Shown here in pieces: positions 1 to 10,189 of a DNA stretch of 12,201 bases; within the stretch, counting starts at the first letter, position 1; the number at the start of each line of letters is the position of its first letter. This stretch comes from Smittium mucronatum. Taxonomy: Eukaryota > Kickxellomycota > Harpellomycetes > Harpellales > Legeriomycetaceae. The position numbers and the translations under genes were made by a program. A model generated the notes under the pieces. It was given only the letters and a program-made list of their open reading frames with translations, did not search any database and had not been told where the DNA came from. The stretch covers positions 1 through 12,201 of the forward strand of contig LSSL01003176.1 in the NCBI GenBank assembly GCA_001953115.1, read 5' to 3'.

Positions 1-1312
1 CCCTAAAAAACATATTATTTGAATAAAATTTCTTCAAATTATCCGTTATTATTCCCTAAAAAAATAAGTAAATGGCATAAAAAGTGTATATAAAGTTAAG
101 GAAGTTTAAAAAAAAGATATAAAATTGCGTTTTTTTCGAAATTTTAAATCTAAAATTTTTATTTTAAAGCTAAATTTAATGCTAGAAAATTTAAACTACC
201 TCCTTTACTTAGCTAATATTTCACTTAGAGCCGTAATCAATCTGTTTTTTTTCAAATAGTTTTTCTGGAACTCGACTTTTGGGCTTTGATTATTTTGAAT
301 TTAAGAATTTTCTTTGAACGGAAATGCGAGATTGTAATTTTTTTTTCTTTTTTAATCCTCAATATACTATCTTAAGATTCCCAAAATAAAATGCATACCA
401 TTGGGCTGTAATTTTTTTTAAAAAATTAATTGGACTAAAAAAATGGATTTATTGCTAAAACCTTATTGAATCATTCAATAATGTTTGTATTCGTTCTCAC
501 ACAAAGGCCAAAATTGCCAATAATAGATCAAGGCACACAAAAATTAAATCTAATTGAAAATAATCAAAAATACATAAAAATCAAATCCACTGGTCAAGAA
601 TAACATTAAATAGGCGTCACAGCCACATACAATATATATATTTTTAGTTTGGTTTTTGATTTTTTCTCAAATATTATGGAATGGTTCTTAATATTAATTG
701 GTTTGGTTTGGATATTTATAACATCTAAAACTATATTGAAGAATTAATAATAATTATTTTGGAACTTTTCATAATTAATAGAGATCAAAGATTTATTTTT
801 TAAGATTCATCATATTCTTAGTTATAAAATTTAATTTTTTTATATGTATTTTAAAAGTAAAGTTAGAAGGTTCATTATATAATTTTTTTATTATCTCTAT
901 AATAATGAAAAGAATAAAATAGTTCTGATGTAAATTTACATATTCTGTTTTGAAATATTAATATTCAATTATTGATTTAAAATTTATAATATCAAAGGAA
1001 AATCATTTTCGTTTACTTAATAAAATCACTTAAAATAAATTATCAACATAATTTAAAGACGTATTTATATATATTAAAAATCTTATTTAATTTTAAAAAT
1101 ATTTAAATTTCTTCTTTACTGTATTTCAGTTTGAATAATTGATTATCCTATGTCGTTGATAAAATTACACGATATTTTTAATCGTAATATGTAAAAAATT
1201 TCGATTATTTATGATAACTTATGAAAAGTATTTATAAAATACAAGTTCTGTATAATTGAAACAATGATATATAATTTATGATTTTATGTTAAGCATCATT
1301 ATATATTTTCTG
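1..1312. other. AT-rich non-coding stretch, no gene seen
   Basis: No open frame of useful length lies on either strand and no repeat partner was found elsewhere in the window. The sequence is A/T homopolymer-rich, with slightly higher GC around 480-640. Two CCCTAAAAAA words at 1 and 54 look telomere-like but do not form an array. I see no RNA gene or element here. Confidence 0.7.
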
Positions 1313-1735
1313 CACAATTATTTATTGTTGGATAAGCTGCAAAAATAGACATTTAAAATCATTAATAAAGTATACAAAATTTCAATTTCATCTTCCTCGC
1401 AGAAAATTATACCTAATCCGATTATTTTTTATAATATTTATGGAGAATATTTATAAATTAATACAACCAAATTAATTTAATCTTTAATTGGGAAATTAAT
1501 TGGAGCTCCAATTGAAAAAAAAAAAAAAAAAGTAATTATATGTCACTGGATCGTAAAAATAAAAGGGCGTGCGTGGATATCTAAAATTTGATATATTAAT
1601 TAATGAGAAAATTAACTATTAGGTATCAAATATACCATTAAAACTAATTTTTTATAATAAATGTATTATAATTTTAAATTTATCTTTTATATTAACGCTT
1701 TTATAGTAATTAAAAAATCAAATAAAAAGTTTTGA
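1313..1735 (+). repeat. Dispersed repeat family, copy A
   Basis: This is a diverged copy of a repeat present three times in the window. In the + direction it aligns with copy B (about 7861-8275), and its reverse complement aligns with copy C (about 2460-2850). Anchors in the same order include GCAAAAATAGACA (1339), TATACAA (1371), AATTAATACAACCAAATTAAT (about 1457-1477) and ATACCATTAAAACT (about 1632), followed by a weaker TTTAAATTTATC block near 1676. Against C the match runs almost continuously, including CCTTTTATTTTT and ATATAATTACTT on the complement. Only collinear order makes this credible, because short A/T matches are common by chance. No coding capacity is visible. It is probably a fragment of a non-autonomous transposon, but no termini or target duplications were defined. 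Borders are estimates of where similarity fades. Confidence 0.72.
1498..1531. repeat. 16-bp palindrome followed by A17 run
   Basis: AATTGGAGCTCCAATT at 1498-1513 is a perfect palindrome. One base later a run of 17 A begins (1515-1531). In copies B and C of the surrounding repeat the aligned position holds a short A-rich stretch (CCAAATTACC in B, CCAAAAAAC in C), so the long A run looks like an expansion private to copy A. Confidence 0.75.
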
Positions 1736-2459
1736 TAAAGATAAATAACAACATTAAATTTTTATTTATAAAAATTAAAAGAATAACTTAAGAGTTGAAA
1801 TAAATGATATTTAGATCTCTTGAAAACATTATGATTAAGCAAAACCTCTAAAAATTAATCATTTTCTAAAATCTATAAACGGAGCATGTAATAATTTTAA
1901 TAAATTATTATATATTTGTGAAAATCACCCTGGAAATTTTATTATGTTTTTCTAAGTTAGATTATTATTTACAAAAAAAAAAAGACAAACTTTCTATTCA
2001 TTATAATTTCTCATTGGTTTCAATAAACACCTCTAATTTTCATTGATCAAAAAAATAATGAGGCAAAATAAATAATTTATCCATAAGTATGAATATTAAT
2101 ATTAAGTTATTTATGAAAATTTGAGAATATTTTATATAAAATTGGTTTTCTTCAAGTATATTTTCAAAATTCTCAAAAAGTAAGTGCCATTAGAACATTT
2201 TTTTCATATTTTTTCACACTCTGGAATTATATTAATTTAAATATCTATAAATAAAAAGGCAACATATAATCCCGGATACTTATACAAGACTCCGAAAATA
2301 TTGAATAGAAATGAAAATTTTTAATCGAGTATTTTTTTTAAAAAAGATACTAATATAATTAATAGAAAATGTATCTAGTCAATAAATTTTCTTGATTGTG
2401 ATATATTAAAGTTTATAAAAACTAATTATACAAGAATTCCACCACTTTTCAACTTCAAA
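1736..2459. other. Spacer between inverted repeat copies A and C
   Basis: This AT-rich stretch separates two oppositely oriented repeat copies. No open frame, RNA gene or further repeat copy was recognised. If A and C are the ends of one old element, this would be its interior, but nothing in it suggests transposase remains. Confidence 0.55.
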
Positions 2460-2850
2460 ATAATTGTATTTCCGATAAATTTATCTTTTAAAACAAATAA
2501 CATATTTATGTAGGAAATAAATTTAAAAATATTCCCGATTGTAAAAATTTAGTTTTAATGGCTTATTTGATATTTAATAGTCCGTTTTTTGTTTTATAAA
2601 TAAAATATCACCTATCCCTCCACATCCTTTTATTTTTCAGGCTCATGAGATATAATTACTTAGTTTTTTGGTATCTGAAGCTCAAATTAGAGTTCAAAGT
2701 AAATATTAGATTAATTTGGCTACATTAATTTTTAAATATTTACCATAAATTTTATCACTAAAAAAAAAAGCTTAGTTTAAGTTTATCAGAGAGAAAGATT
2801 AAATTATTATCTATCCTAGTTTTTTTATTTACCATTTCTTATTTATAAAT
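2460..2850 (-). repeat. Dispersed repeat family, copy C (inverted)
   Basis: This region is the reverse-complement counterpart of copies A and B. It carries TAGTTTTAATGG (about 2550), TATTTGATATTTAATAG, CCTTTTATTTTTCAGG (about 2626), TATAATTACTTAG (about 2650), TTTGGTATCTGAAGCTC (about 2667) and ATTAATTTGGCTACATTAAT (about 2710). Against A the best blocks are ATTAATTTGG-T/C-ACATTAATTT and the ATAATTACTT area. Against B the best block is TTTGGTATCTGA-CTC, where only a few bases differ. Each pair shares different well-kept blocks, which argues for three copies descended from one ancestor. Similarity weakens beyond about 2820. No gene is visible in it. Confidence 0.72.
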
Positions 2851-5800
2851 CTTATGTGGGTAGGATTTGTTGTTATAATAGAAATACTGTCGTGTTATGA
2901 TGATTAAAATCCATTAAATGATAAAAATTGGGGGAGAAATTTATTAAGTTTTTACACATAGTTGCTGAGGACATATTTTTATTGTTTTTTTTTATAATAG
3001 AATGTTCATTAAGGTTTTCTCTGGTTTGAAAAGCAAATTAAACTTTCGAATTTTTGTTTTAAATCAATTTATTAAGAAAATCTTAGTAAATTCTCAATAA
3101 AAAAATCATTTGAAAAACCGAATACACATAATGCTAGAAATAAGTTTTCAACTCAACCTTTAAAAAAAAATTATCCTAAAAATCAAATCAAATTAAACTA
3201 AAGTTTTTATTATACTTGAAATTTTAAAAAAACCCCCAAATTTTTTCACAATATCAATCGTCAATATAAATGATTAAATTTTTTTTCTTTATAACATTCT
3301 CTTTTTTCTTTTCTATTTTCTTTTACATTTTTATTATTTTTCATCTTTTAAATATTTTTTTGAAAAAAATAAATTGAACCTCGTATTAAAGTGCTTTATA
3401 AATGTGTTATTAAGTAAAATAAAATAATAATCGGTTCAAAAGTATGAAAAGTCGATTTTTTAGAAAAGAAAAGAATTTCTCTCAAAAGAAAATCCATAAA
3501 AATGAAAATAAAATTCAGATGAAGCTTTTTAACAGCTAAAAAGTTGTCTAATATAACATTTAATTATGAGAAGTTTAGCGTAAAAATTAATTTTCTGAAT
3601 CTTTGGTATTTTATGTTTACAATTTTCCTCTTATATCAATAAAAAAAACGAGAAATATTATATAAGCGTCTCATTTATGCATCTCTACTTTTCTACGAAT
3701 TTAAAAAAGAAAAATCGCTATCAATATGGATAAAGCTGTAATTTATTTGTGTTTAAAGTATATTTATAATAATTCTTTAGATAATTTGAAAGATGAATAA
3801 AATATATATAATTTGTGATAAAATTCACAATAATAAGCAGTCTTATTTATTTGAAGAAAATTATAGTTAAAAAAATTTTTTTTGCAGAAATAAATACATT
3901 ATGGTTTTAAATTTTGGGTTAAATTTTTATATCGAGGTGTATTAAAAAAAAATATAGATTAAAACTTATTAGTAAAATTAAGAAATTTTTAGTATATATA
4001 GAATTGGTACTGAAACCCCACTTTAAATAATCTAAATTTGATTAAAGATCATAACCAGTTTTTCAACAAAAATAAGATAAAAATCAATCTATTTTAATGC
4101 CACTATTATTTTTTTTAAATACTTTGATGTTTATCTAATAAATTTATGTTTTAAAAAAATAAGTTTATAGAAATTAGCCCTTATTTTAAAATATGATTTA
4201 TAAGTGATATTTTTAATTTTATTAGATGAAAAAAAAAGTATTGAGGATACGTTTAATTAATTTAGTGAAAAATTAAAATTAAAGGAAAAATCTATTTGAA
4301 TATTCAATTTATCAAACTGAAAATATAATAAAAAATCGGGATATTTTTATTTTTCCTTTCGGAAAAACATTTTTTTTATACAATCTATAAATATCGCATA
4401 ATTTTTTAGTATGAAAGCTGTTAATTAAAATCATTATCGAATAAATATATTTATTTCGGTACTGACCATAAATAAAACAATTTTTTTAATGTTATAACAA
4501 ATAAACTATATTAAAAAAGCATTTATATTATTGATTAGTCGAAATTTTTGGTATAAAACACAATTTTAATAAAAAAACAAATTTATTAAATAAATGAAAA
4601 TTTATCTCTTTTTTTAATTAATAAACATTTGTTTTATTATCATAAAAAACAAACCATAGTGTTCGATACTCATATATTAAGCGTTAGAATGACCATACAG
4701 TAATTAATTAGATTTAACTTAAATTTTTATTTTTATTATGTAGTATTTATTATATTTGTTAAAGTTTAAATAGCTGAATTTTTCTGTTACTAATATCAGA
4801 CAATAAAAAGTGAAGCTACATAAATTGAAATACAGTTGGGATAAAAGGGAATTTTTTTCAAGGCTTGACTTTTTTTATTATTTAAACCATTAAATATAAT
4901 CAAACTTAATCCTTACCTTGACAATAAAAATCGAAAAAAGATACTAAGTCTAATATATTTTCCGTATTTTGTAAATAAAGGAATTTTTTGTAACTCCAAT
5001 TCTGGCTTCCCAATAAATTTATAGATTACCTATAACAAGATTTCTTAATTAGGTGATTAAGGGGTTAGTAAAATTTTGAAAGAAAAATATCTGCTCTAAA
5101 AGAGAATATTCCTTTTATGTAATTTTATAAGTTTCAAATATAATTCTGCTTTTAAAATTATCATAAATGATTCAATTTGGTTAATTTTTTGACTCTTCTG
5201 CAGTTTTTTTAAAATTTATGCAAATTTATTAGCACAAAACTAAAAAAAATCCGATCACCAAAAATGTCTAACAGATTTTTTATAAAATCAAAAATAATCT
5301 TTATTTACATTATGAAGCGTGAGCTTCTGCAAAAAAAAGCTGCTTAGTATTAAAAAACATATAAGAATAATCATTGAGGATATAGTAATATAGTCTAAAA
5401 ATCATATATCAAATTTCATTCGTTATTTATTATCCTTTCAATTTTTTTTAAGAGTTTAAATCATATTTTATCTTAATGATTAATTAATCAGTGACTAATA
5501 AAAAATGATTTAATTTTGTAAAACTTATATATCAAAAAGTTTAAATAATGATTATCAATTAATATCAATGGTGATCAATTTATTTAGTAGATCTATATAT
5601 AAATAATCATTAATCATATAATAAATTTAAATAAATCACCGAAAATTTACCAATATTCGAATAATAATTAGAATTTAAAAAAAAATCAAACATAAGAATC
5701 TGTTATTTTAACATTAAAATCACCCAAAAAAAATTTTCCAAGTTAATGTATTATAGGATCTTTAAGAATCAGAAAAAAAAAATCTAATACCAAATTTTGA

Positions 5801-6565
5801 ATATGATTTTTTGAAGTCATATCTCAGTTGATTAGGTGAAAATATATAAAAAAGCATCTTATTTAATACTAATTAGTTTTTTTTTGTTTTTCGCATAAAT
5901 GGTTAATACATATTAATTAAAACTCACATTTTTTTTTAATAAGATAAATTATAGATGTTAACATTTTTAATTTTCAAATAAACCTGTACCATTTTTTTGG
6001 GTTCTAAATGTTATACTTTGAATTTTTATCATGGATTAATAAATCATTTCAATATCAACTGGATTATTGGCGAATAAACAATGCTTTTAAAGATGGTATT
6101 TTTTTTTACTGTATTTTTGATGTTATAATATATTCTTTTAATTTGATTTCTTTTTTTCTATTGAAATTATAGAACAGAAGAAAAAAGAGTTTAGTTTAAA
6201 TAATATGAAAGTATAAGAGTACAAATAATTTTAAAAAAGGTCTAAAAGAATAAAAATTCTGAATAAAGTTATATTTTATTAATTATGGATATTTTAATAA
6301 TAATTTTATGAAAAAAAATTATTAAATTTTGCTGAATTTTTATTCTCCTAATTTTCAAAAGTAACTCTTATAATTTTTGTATCTCTGGAAACTTTGTGTA
6401 TTTAAATACCAGTTTTTTATGTTCTAAAAATATTAGTGAGAATTATTTTGGATATTTCGTGTCTTAATTTAAGGTAATTATAAATGCTATTAGTGTCTAC
6501 ATTTTTTTGCCATTCAGTAGTGACTTATTTATAGTTTATTTTTTATTTTTTTTTAAAGATAAAGT
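2851..6565. other. AT-rich non-coding stretch, no gene seen
   Basis: These 3.7 kb hold no open frame worth naming, no RNA gene and no recognised repeat copy. Small A/T stem-loops occur, for example TTGTGA/TCACAA at 3813-3830 and a 10-bp inverted pair at 5546-5555 and 5603-5612, at a level expected in DNA this AT-rich. Repeat copies more diverged than A, B and C could be missed by eye. Confidence 0.65.
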
Positions 6566-6594
6566 AAAATAATAATAAAATAATAATAAAATTA
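6566..6594 (+). repeat. Short tandem repeat, 11-bp unit
   Basis: The unit AAAATAATAAT is repeated about 2.5 times without interruption. It is an ordinary simple repeat and lies about 40 bp upstream of the stem-loop cluster at 6631-6706. Confidence 0.7.
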
Positions 6595-6630
6595 TGTTAA
6601 TATTGATTTAGTTCCGAGATTATATATTTA

Positions 6631-6706
6631 TTTTGCTCAGGAGCAAAAAAATTACCTGTTACTACAGGTTATTTAAAGATAAATTACATTAATTGTGTTT
6701 ATCTTT
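6631..6706. other. Three consecutive stem-loops
   Basis: Three perfect inverted repeats follow one another at 5-base intervals. Arms TTTTGCTC/GAGCAAAA (6631-6638, 6641-6648) enclose 2 bases. Arms ACCTGT/ACAGGT (6654-6659, 6664-6669) enclose 4 bases. Arms AAAGATAAA/TTTATCTTT (6675-6683, 6698-6706) enclose 14 bases. The first two contain GC pairs, which are rare in the surroundings. I found no closing stem that would join them into a multi-branched RNA, and the arrangement does not match tRNA. It may be a structured RNA, a protein-binding cluster or coincidence. Confidence 0.35.
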
Positions 6707-7860
6707 TTCAGAATAAGTGAAATAGTATTCGAATCAGAACTTCTACGTTTATACACATTATATTGAAATAATACACATATGTCTGATTCATTTTAAGCGA
6801 ATTCAATAATTTTTTGGTGGGTGTGATCCCTATTTAATTTAATTTTGGTTTTCATTGTTTGGTAATTGTTTATTAATAAATATTTAGCGAGTGGAATACA
6901 TTTTTAAATAACTCAATTGAATTTTAGGCGAGTGAAATTTTATTTATTAGCCAGTATTTTATATTTTATGCAAGGCTGTTATTAATGCTTTAAATAATTT
7001 ATGTATTTATTTGTAGTAGCTTTTCAAAACTTGATAACTAAAAAAAAAATCTTTTCTTTTCTTTTAGCAATAAAAAAAAAGCTATTTTTTGATTAATATA
7101 TACCGAAAGACGATTTCTTTATTAAGTTAAGCACAGTTTATCATCTTTGTTTTTTTTCAATTGCGATTAGAAATAACATGGGGACGAAAATATCAGATTT
7201 TTTAAATTTTTTTTGATTATTTTTTTCCTATAAAAGTAAAATTTAGGATTAACATAGAAAACAGGAAGATTTTGGGGGCTTTTACAGAAAAATAAACAGC
7301 TGATCAAAAATTAGGACTCAAATATCCTCTGCGGTCTTTTTTTTTTCAAAATTGGGATCCAAATTTGAATCTGACTCTGTCTGTTACAAAAAATAAATAT
7401 CTCTTTAAATCAAATTTTAGATAAGCCGCATACTTTCTTGGAATTAAAATTTTCGCAGTGATTTAGATTCCTAAATCAACATGAATAAATTTCATTATAT
7501 AAACAGGGAATAAAGTTCGATTTTTAGGACTATAGTAACTTTTTTTTTTATATTTTTTTTTGAAACCATTGTACATAAAAAATAATAATATCAATCCTCC
7601 CTTTGATATTATTTCTTTTTTAACATCCCCATAACGATTTTTTTTTATCTTGTTCATTATTATGGCGTTTTTGATTTTGTCGTTGATTTTATAATCTGTA
7701 CCATTTTTTCTTTTTTCTTTTAAGGTTGATTTTTTTTTAAAATTTCATTATCATTTATAGGCTCAATTATTCCAATTTTTTTTTATACCTGAGGTTTTCC
7801 TATCCTCCGCTCAAAAATAATTTACCTCTTTTTATGATATTTTCAATACAATTGCAATAA
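6707..7860. other. AT-rich non-coding stretch, no gene seen
   Basis: No supported gene was found. A 64-codon minus-strand frame at 7463-7657 encodes a lysine/tyrosine-rich peptide of the kind produced by translating A/T runs, and I reject it. T-rich tracts of 8 or more bases are frequent between 7140 and 7800, so the + strand is pyrimidine-biased there. Confidence 0.65.
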
Positions 7861-8275
7861 CGCACCGATGATTTTTAGAATCAACTACAAAAATAGACAA
7901 GTTTTAAGAAATCATAGCAAAAATATACATATTTTCAATTATTAGCAAAATTATACAAGATTTTAATTTAATCAGTATCTCCAGAGAATGAAAAAGAATT
8001 ATTTTTTCGTGAAAAGGTGTATGGCTAATGTTTGAGAATTAATAAAACCAAATTAATCTAAGTTTTAATAGGAGTGTCAGATACCAAATTACCAAGTGAT
8101 ATTATTTCCCTGAATCCGAAAAATTTATATTCTTATGGGTAATATCGATAGCTGATTTTCAAGTGAAAATATTTAACTTTGGATATCTCATATGCCATTA
8201 AAACTATATTTTTATAAAAAGAACCTTAAATTTAAATCGATTTCCATGATAATTATGCTCTTAAATAAAAAAATT
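7861..8275 (+). repeat. Dispersed repeat family, copy B
   Basis: This copy is in direct orientation with copy A and about 6.5 kb from it. Shared blocks in the same order are ACAAAAATAGACA (about 7888), AATTAATAAAACCAAATTAAT (about 8038), GAAAATATTTAACTTTGGATATC (about 8165), ATGCCATTAAAACTA (about 8192) and TTTAAATCGATTTCC near 8230. On the complement it shares TTTGGTATCTGACACTC with copy C. Anchor spacing agrees within a few tens of bases across all three copies. It contains no open frame of note. The tandem units at 7885-7975 form its left part. Transposon origin is inferred and the family is not one I can name. Confidence 0.7.
7885..7975 (+). repeat. About 30-bp tandem units, three diverged copies
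   Basis: Units at 7885-7915, 7916-7943 and 7944-7975 share the pattern (C/G)CAAAAWTAKACAWG followed by a T/A-rich tail ending ATCAT or ATTATT. The matching place in repeat copy A has two such units (about 1337-1363 and 1364-1393). Differing unit number between copies is what tandem expansion or contraction produces. Confidence 0.5.
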
Positions 8276-9296
8276 CATTTATGTTAAGAAAAAGTATGTT
8301 GAAGCTGAAATTTGGGTGCTAAAAAGTAAAATTGATATTTTTGTATACTTTAGATGATCAAAAAAATTAAAATTTCGATAAAGGTTATATTAATTCAATG
8401 AAAATATTTTGAAAAAAAAAAACTTTTTTAAAAAATTTAAATGAATTTTAAAATTTTTCTGAACGTTTATTCGGAGCCAACTTATATTCCATCTTTTGGA
8501 ATTTAAATATTTAAAAAATAAAAAACTTGAAAAAAAATAAAATTTTACGCCAAAATAGTAATCTAAAAACTTTTATTGTTTTAGATAAATTGAAAATAAA
8601 CTTGTATGAGTTACAAGTTTTTATCAATGAAAGTAAAAATTATTAACTCAATTGCAATTTATATTCAAATTTTATCTTTAATTTGGTTTTTAAATCAGCT
8701 TTGATTTTTAAAAAAGCTCAAAATTGTACTATTTATTGAAATTCAATAATTCTTTTAGACAAGGATATTTTTTTTCCTCTATTTATTAGTATCAATTATT
8801 TTATTTAATAAACCTTCTAAAACTTCTAATAATTACGTACACAAATTGATATCAATTTTTTTCTAATGATGTTTAGCCCATTCATGGGATTATCGGTAAT
8901 ATTTAATTATTAGATTTTATCTTTATGATAATCATTTTTTTGGATTCAAATAACATTTTTCTCAACCGGTTTAAACTTTTTCTTATAATTTTTAAAGATA
9001 AAATAAGGATAGATAGTAAAGTTCAACTAAATTGAGCAGAGCTCGGTTACTTTAAATGTGTTCACCACTATTTTGAACATATTTTTGACTAATTTACCTA
9101 AAACATGATGTTTTTTATTAAACCCAATATTTTTAGGATTAATCTTTTCAATTTTTCCGATAAAAAATTTACAACTATTTTTCAGACAAAAGAAAGTAAT
9201 ATTCTAAAATTTACTTTATAATTGGTCCAAATTTTCTTGTCAAAAAATAGTATTAGTTAAATTAAATATATAGGGATTTTTTTTTGGACGCAGAAA
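8276..9296. other. AT-rich non-coding stretch, no gene seen
   Basis: No open frame, RNA gene or convincing repeat partner was found. The right part (about 9183-9296) may contain a further faint extension of the large inverted repeat (AGACAAAA at 9183 against its complement near 11602), but the spacing differs by about 30 bases and I do not include it. Confidence 0.6.
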
Positions 9297-9676
9297 GGGT
9301 TAGTAAATTCATTCTTTGTAATATAAATACTAATCTTAAAACCAATAATATACCCGTTTTTTTTATATAGTTTTTTATTAGTCAGGTTTTTATTTTTATT
9401 TAACATAAAAATAATACCCAAAAATAGGATAATTTATATATATATATGTTGTATGTTGATGTGAGAACCATATGTATTTGAGCATTTGGTGGTGATTTTG
9501 AGATCTATGTGATATTGAACACAACTATTTTTATTGGCTATTTTTTTAATTTTGATTCCAAAACTTTTTAATAACCGGCAAATTATTTCTCAATTTTTTT
9601 TTTTGTTAATTCTATTGAGTATAAAGTTTACAATTTTTTACAATTCTCTAGATTTGCACTAAATGAGGGTTATTTT
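9297..9676 (+). repeat. Left arm of large inverted repeat
   Basis: The core 9458-9676 pairs with the complement of 11145-11361 at about nine bases in ten by hand alignment. Within it 9476-9566 (91 bases) is perfect. The core starts GATGTGAGAACC and ends GAGGGTTATTTT. The outer part, 9297-9457, aligns less well but keeps landmarks at matching distance: GGGT (9297), TTCATTCT (about 9307) and CCAATAATATACCCG (about 9342). Confidence 0.85.
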
Positions 9677-9694
9677 ACTGATAAAGATATTTCC

Positions 9695-9789
9695 CTGATC
9701 TAAATTTATATACTTTTAAAAGCTTTTATAAAGCTTAAAAGGAGGTCGAAATAAAATGATTGGGATTTAATAAAGTATATTGAGATCAG
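9695..9789. other. Nested imperfect hairpin of about 95 nt
   Basis: The arm 9695-9716 (CTGATCT...ATATACTTT) pairs with 9772-9789 (AAAGTATATTGAGATCAG), leaving a few bases of the left arm bulged. Inside it 9713-9741 is itself an imperfect palindrome (CTTTTAAAAGC / GCTTAAAAG around TTTTATAAA). It begins only 18 bases inside the inner end of the left inverted-repeat arm. It may be a structural part of the element or a chance A/T fold. Confidence 0.35.
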
Positions 9790-9988
9790 AAAAAATTTAA
9801 CTCTCACAAGTCTTTCAATTTGATCTGAGAATGGATAATAAAAAGAGGATTGATATACCTTAGTTAAGTTGTTTTTTTTTTTTGTTTTAGAATTTTATTG
9901 TAAGGATCAGTTTTAATGGGATAATTTCGACAATAAAAGGTAAACAGATATACTAGTTAAAAATATAAAATATGGGGGAAGAGAAAAG

Positions 9989-10189
9989 TTGAAGAGATTA
10001 AAAATTCCAAAATGGATAAGCTTCCTTATTTTTACTATTTTCTATTTTCTAAAACTCAATTATGCTTATGGGAGGCTTTCTTCATTGGATGAAATATTCA
10101 ATGCGCGTACTGAATCTATTGGTTCATTACAGCTATACGTTTTTTTATTTGAAACTCTAAAATTAAAAAACCTGTATCTGTATAAATGA
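9989..10189 (+). other. Open frame, 66 codons, signal-peptide-like start; doubtful
   Basis: The frame opens at 9944 after a TAA and ends at TGA 10187-10189. It contains no ATG, and the first possible start is TTG at 9989. An upstream ATG at 9972 lies in a different frame and reaches a stop after six codons. The translation begins with basic residues, then a hydrophobic stretch (WISFLIFTIFYFL, residues 9-21) ending near AYG, and then a more polar part (SSLDEIFNARTESIGS) with ordinary amino-acid usage. That order resembles a secretory signal followed by a mature region, or one exon of a split gene. I recognise no family. Length and lack of ATG make chance the leading explanation. Confidence 0.12.

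Noticed and set aside
1..70. CCCTAAAAAA words at 1 and 54, telomere-like
   Set aside because: Only two imperfect occurrences 50 bases apart with no tandem array. This is not a telomere.
470..665. Possible further copy of the large inverted-repeat arm on the minus strand
   Set aside because: The complement has ATATATTGTATGTGGCTGTGAC and ATTATTGGCAATTTTGG, resembling parts of the arm, but the spacing between them differs and no continuous alignment could be made.
5546..5612. Inverted TAATGATTAT / ATAATCATTA and a cluster of ATTA words
   Set aside because: 10-bp A/T inverted pairs are common by chance here, and ATTA motifs cannot be read as regulatory sites without a gene nearby.
6715..6760. 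tRNA T-loop-like TTCGAATC near 6729
   Set aside because: The flanking bases do not form a 5-bp T stem, and no anticodon or acceptor stem could be placed around it.
6791..6950. Recurring TTTAGCGAGTG / TTTAGGCGAGTG words
   Set aside because: Two close matches and one weak one with irregular spacing (about 90 and 40 bases). Too short to call a tandem repeat.
7463..7657. 64-codon minus-strand open frame
   Set aside because: The product is a lysine/tyrosine-rich translation of A/T homopolymer runs with no motif. Frames of this length are expected several times in 12 kb at this stop density.
8335..8365. Complement of TATACAAA motif, possible fourth inverted copy of the A/B/C repeat
   Set aside because: Only about 20 bases match (TTTTGTATACTTTA). 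Neighbouring blocks of the family are absent on either side.
9872..9890. Intron 3' splice-like T12-GTTTTAG
   Set aside because: T tracts ending in AG occur many times in this window. The sequence after this one meets stops in all frames soon after and no matching donor is evident.
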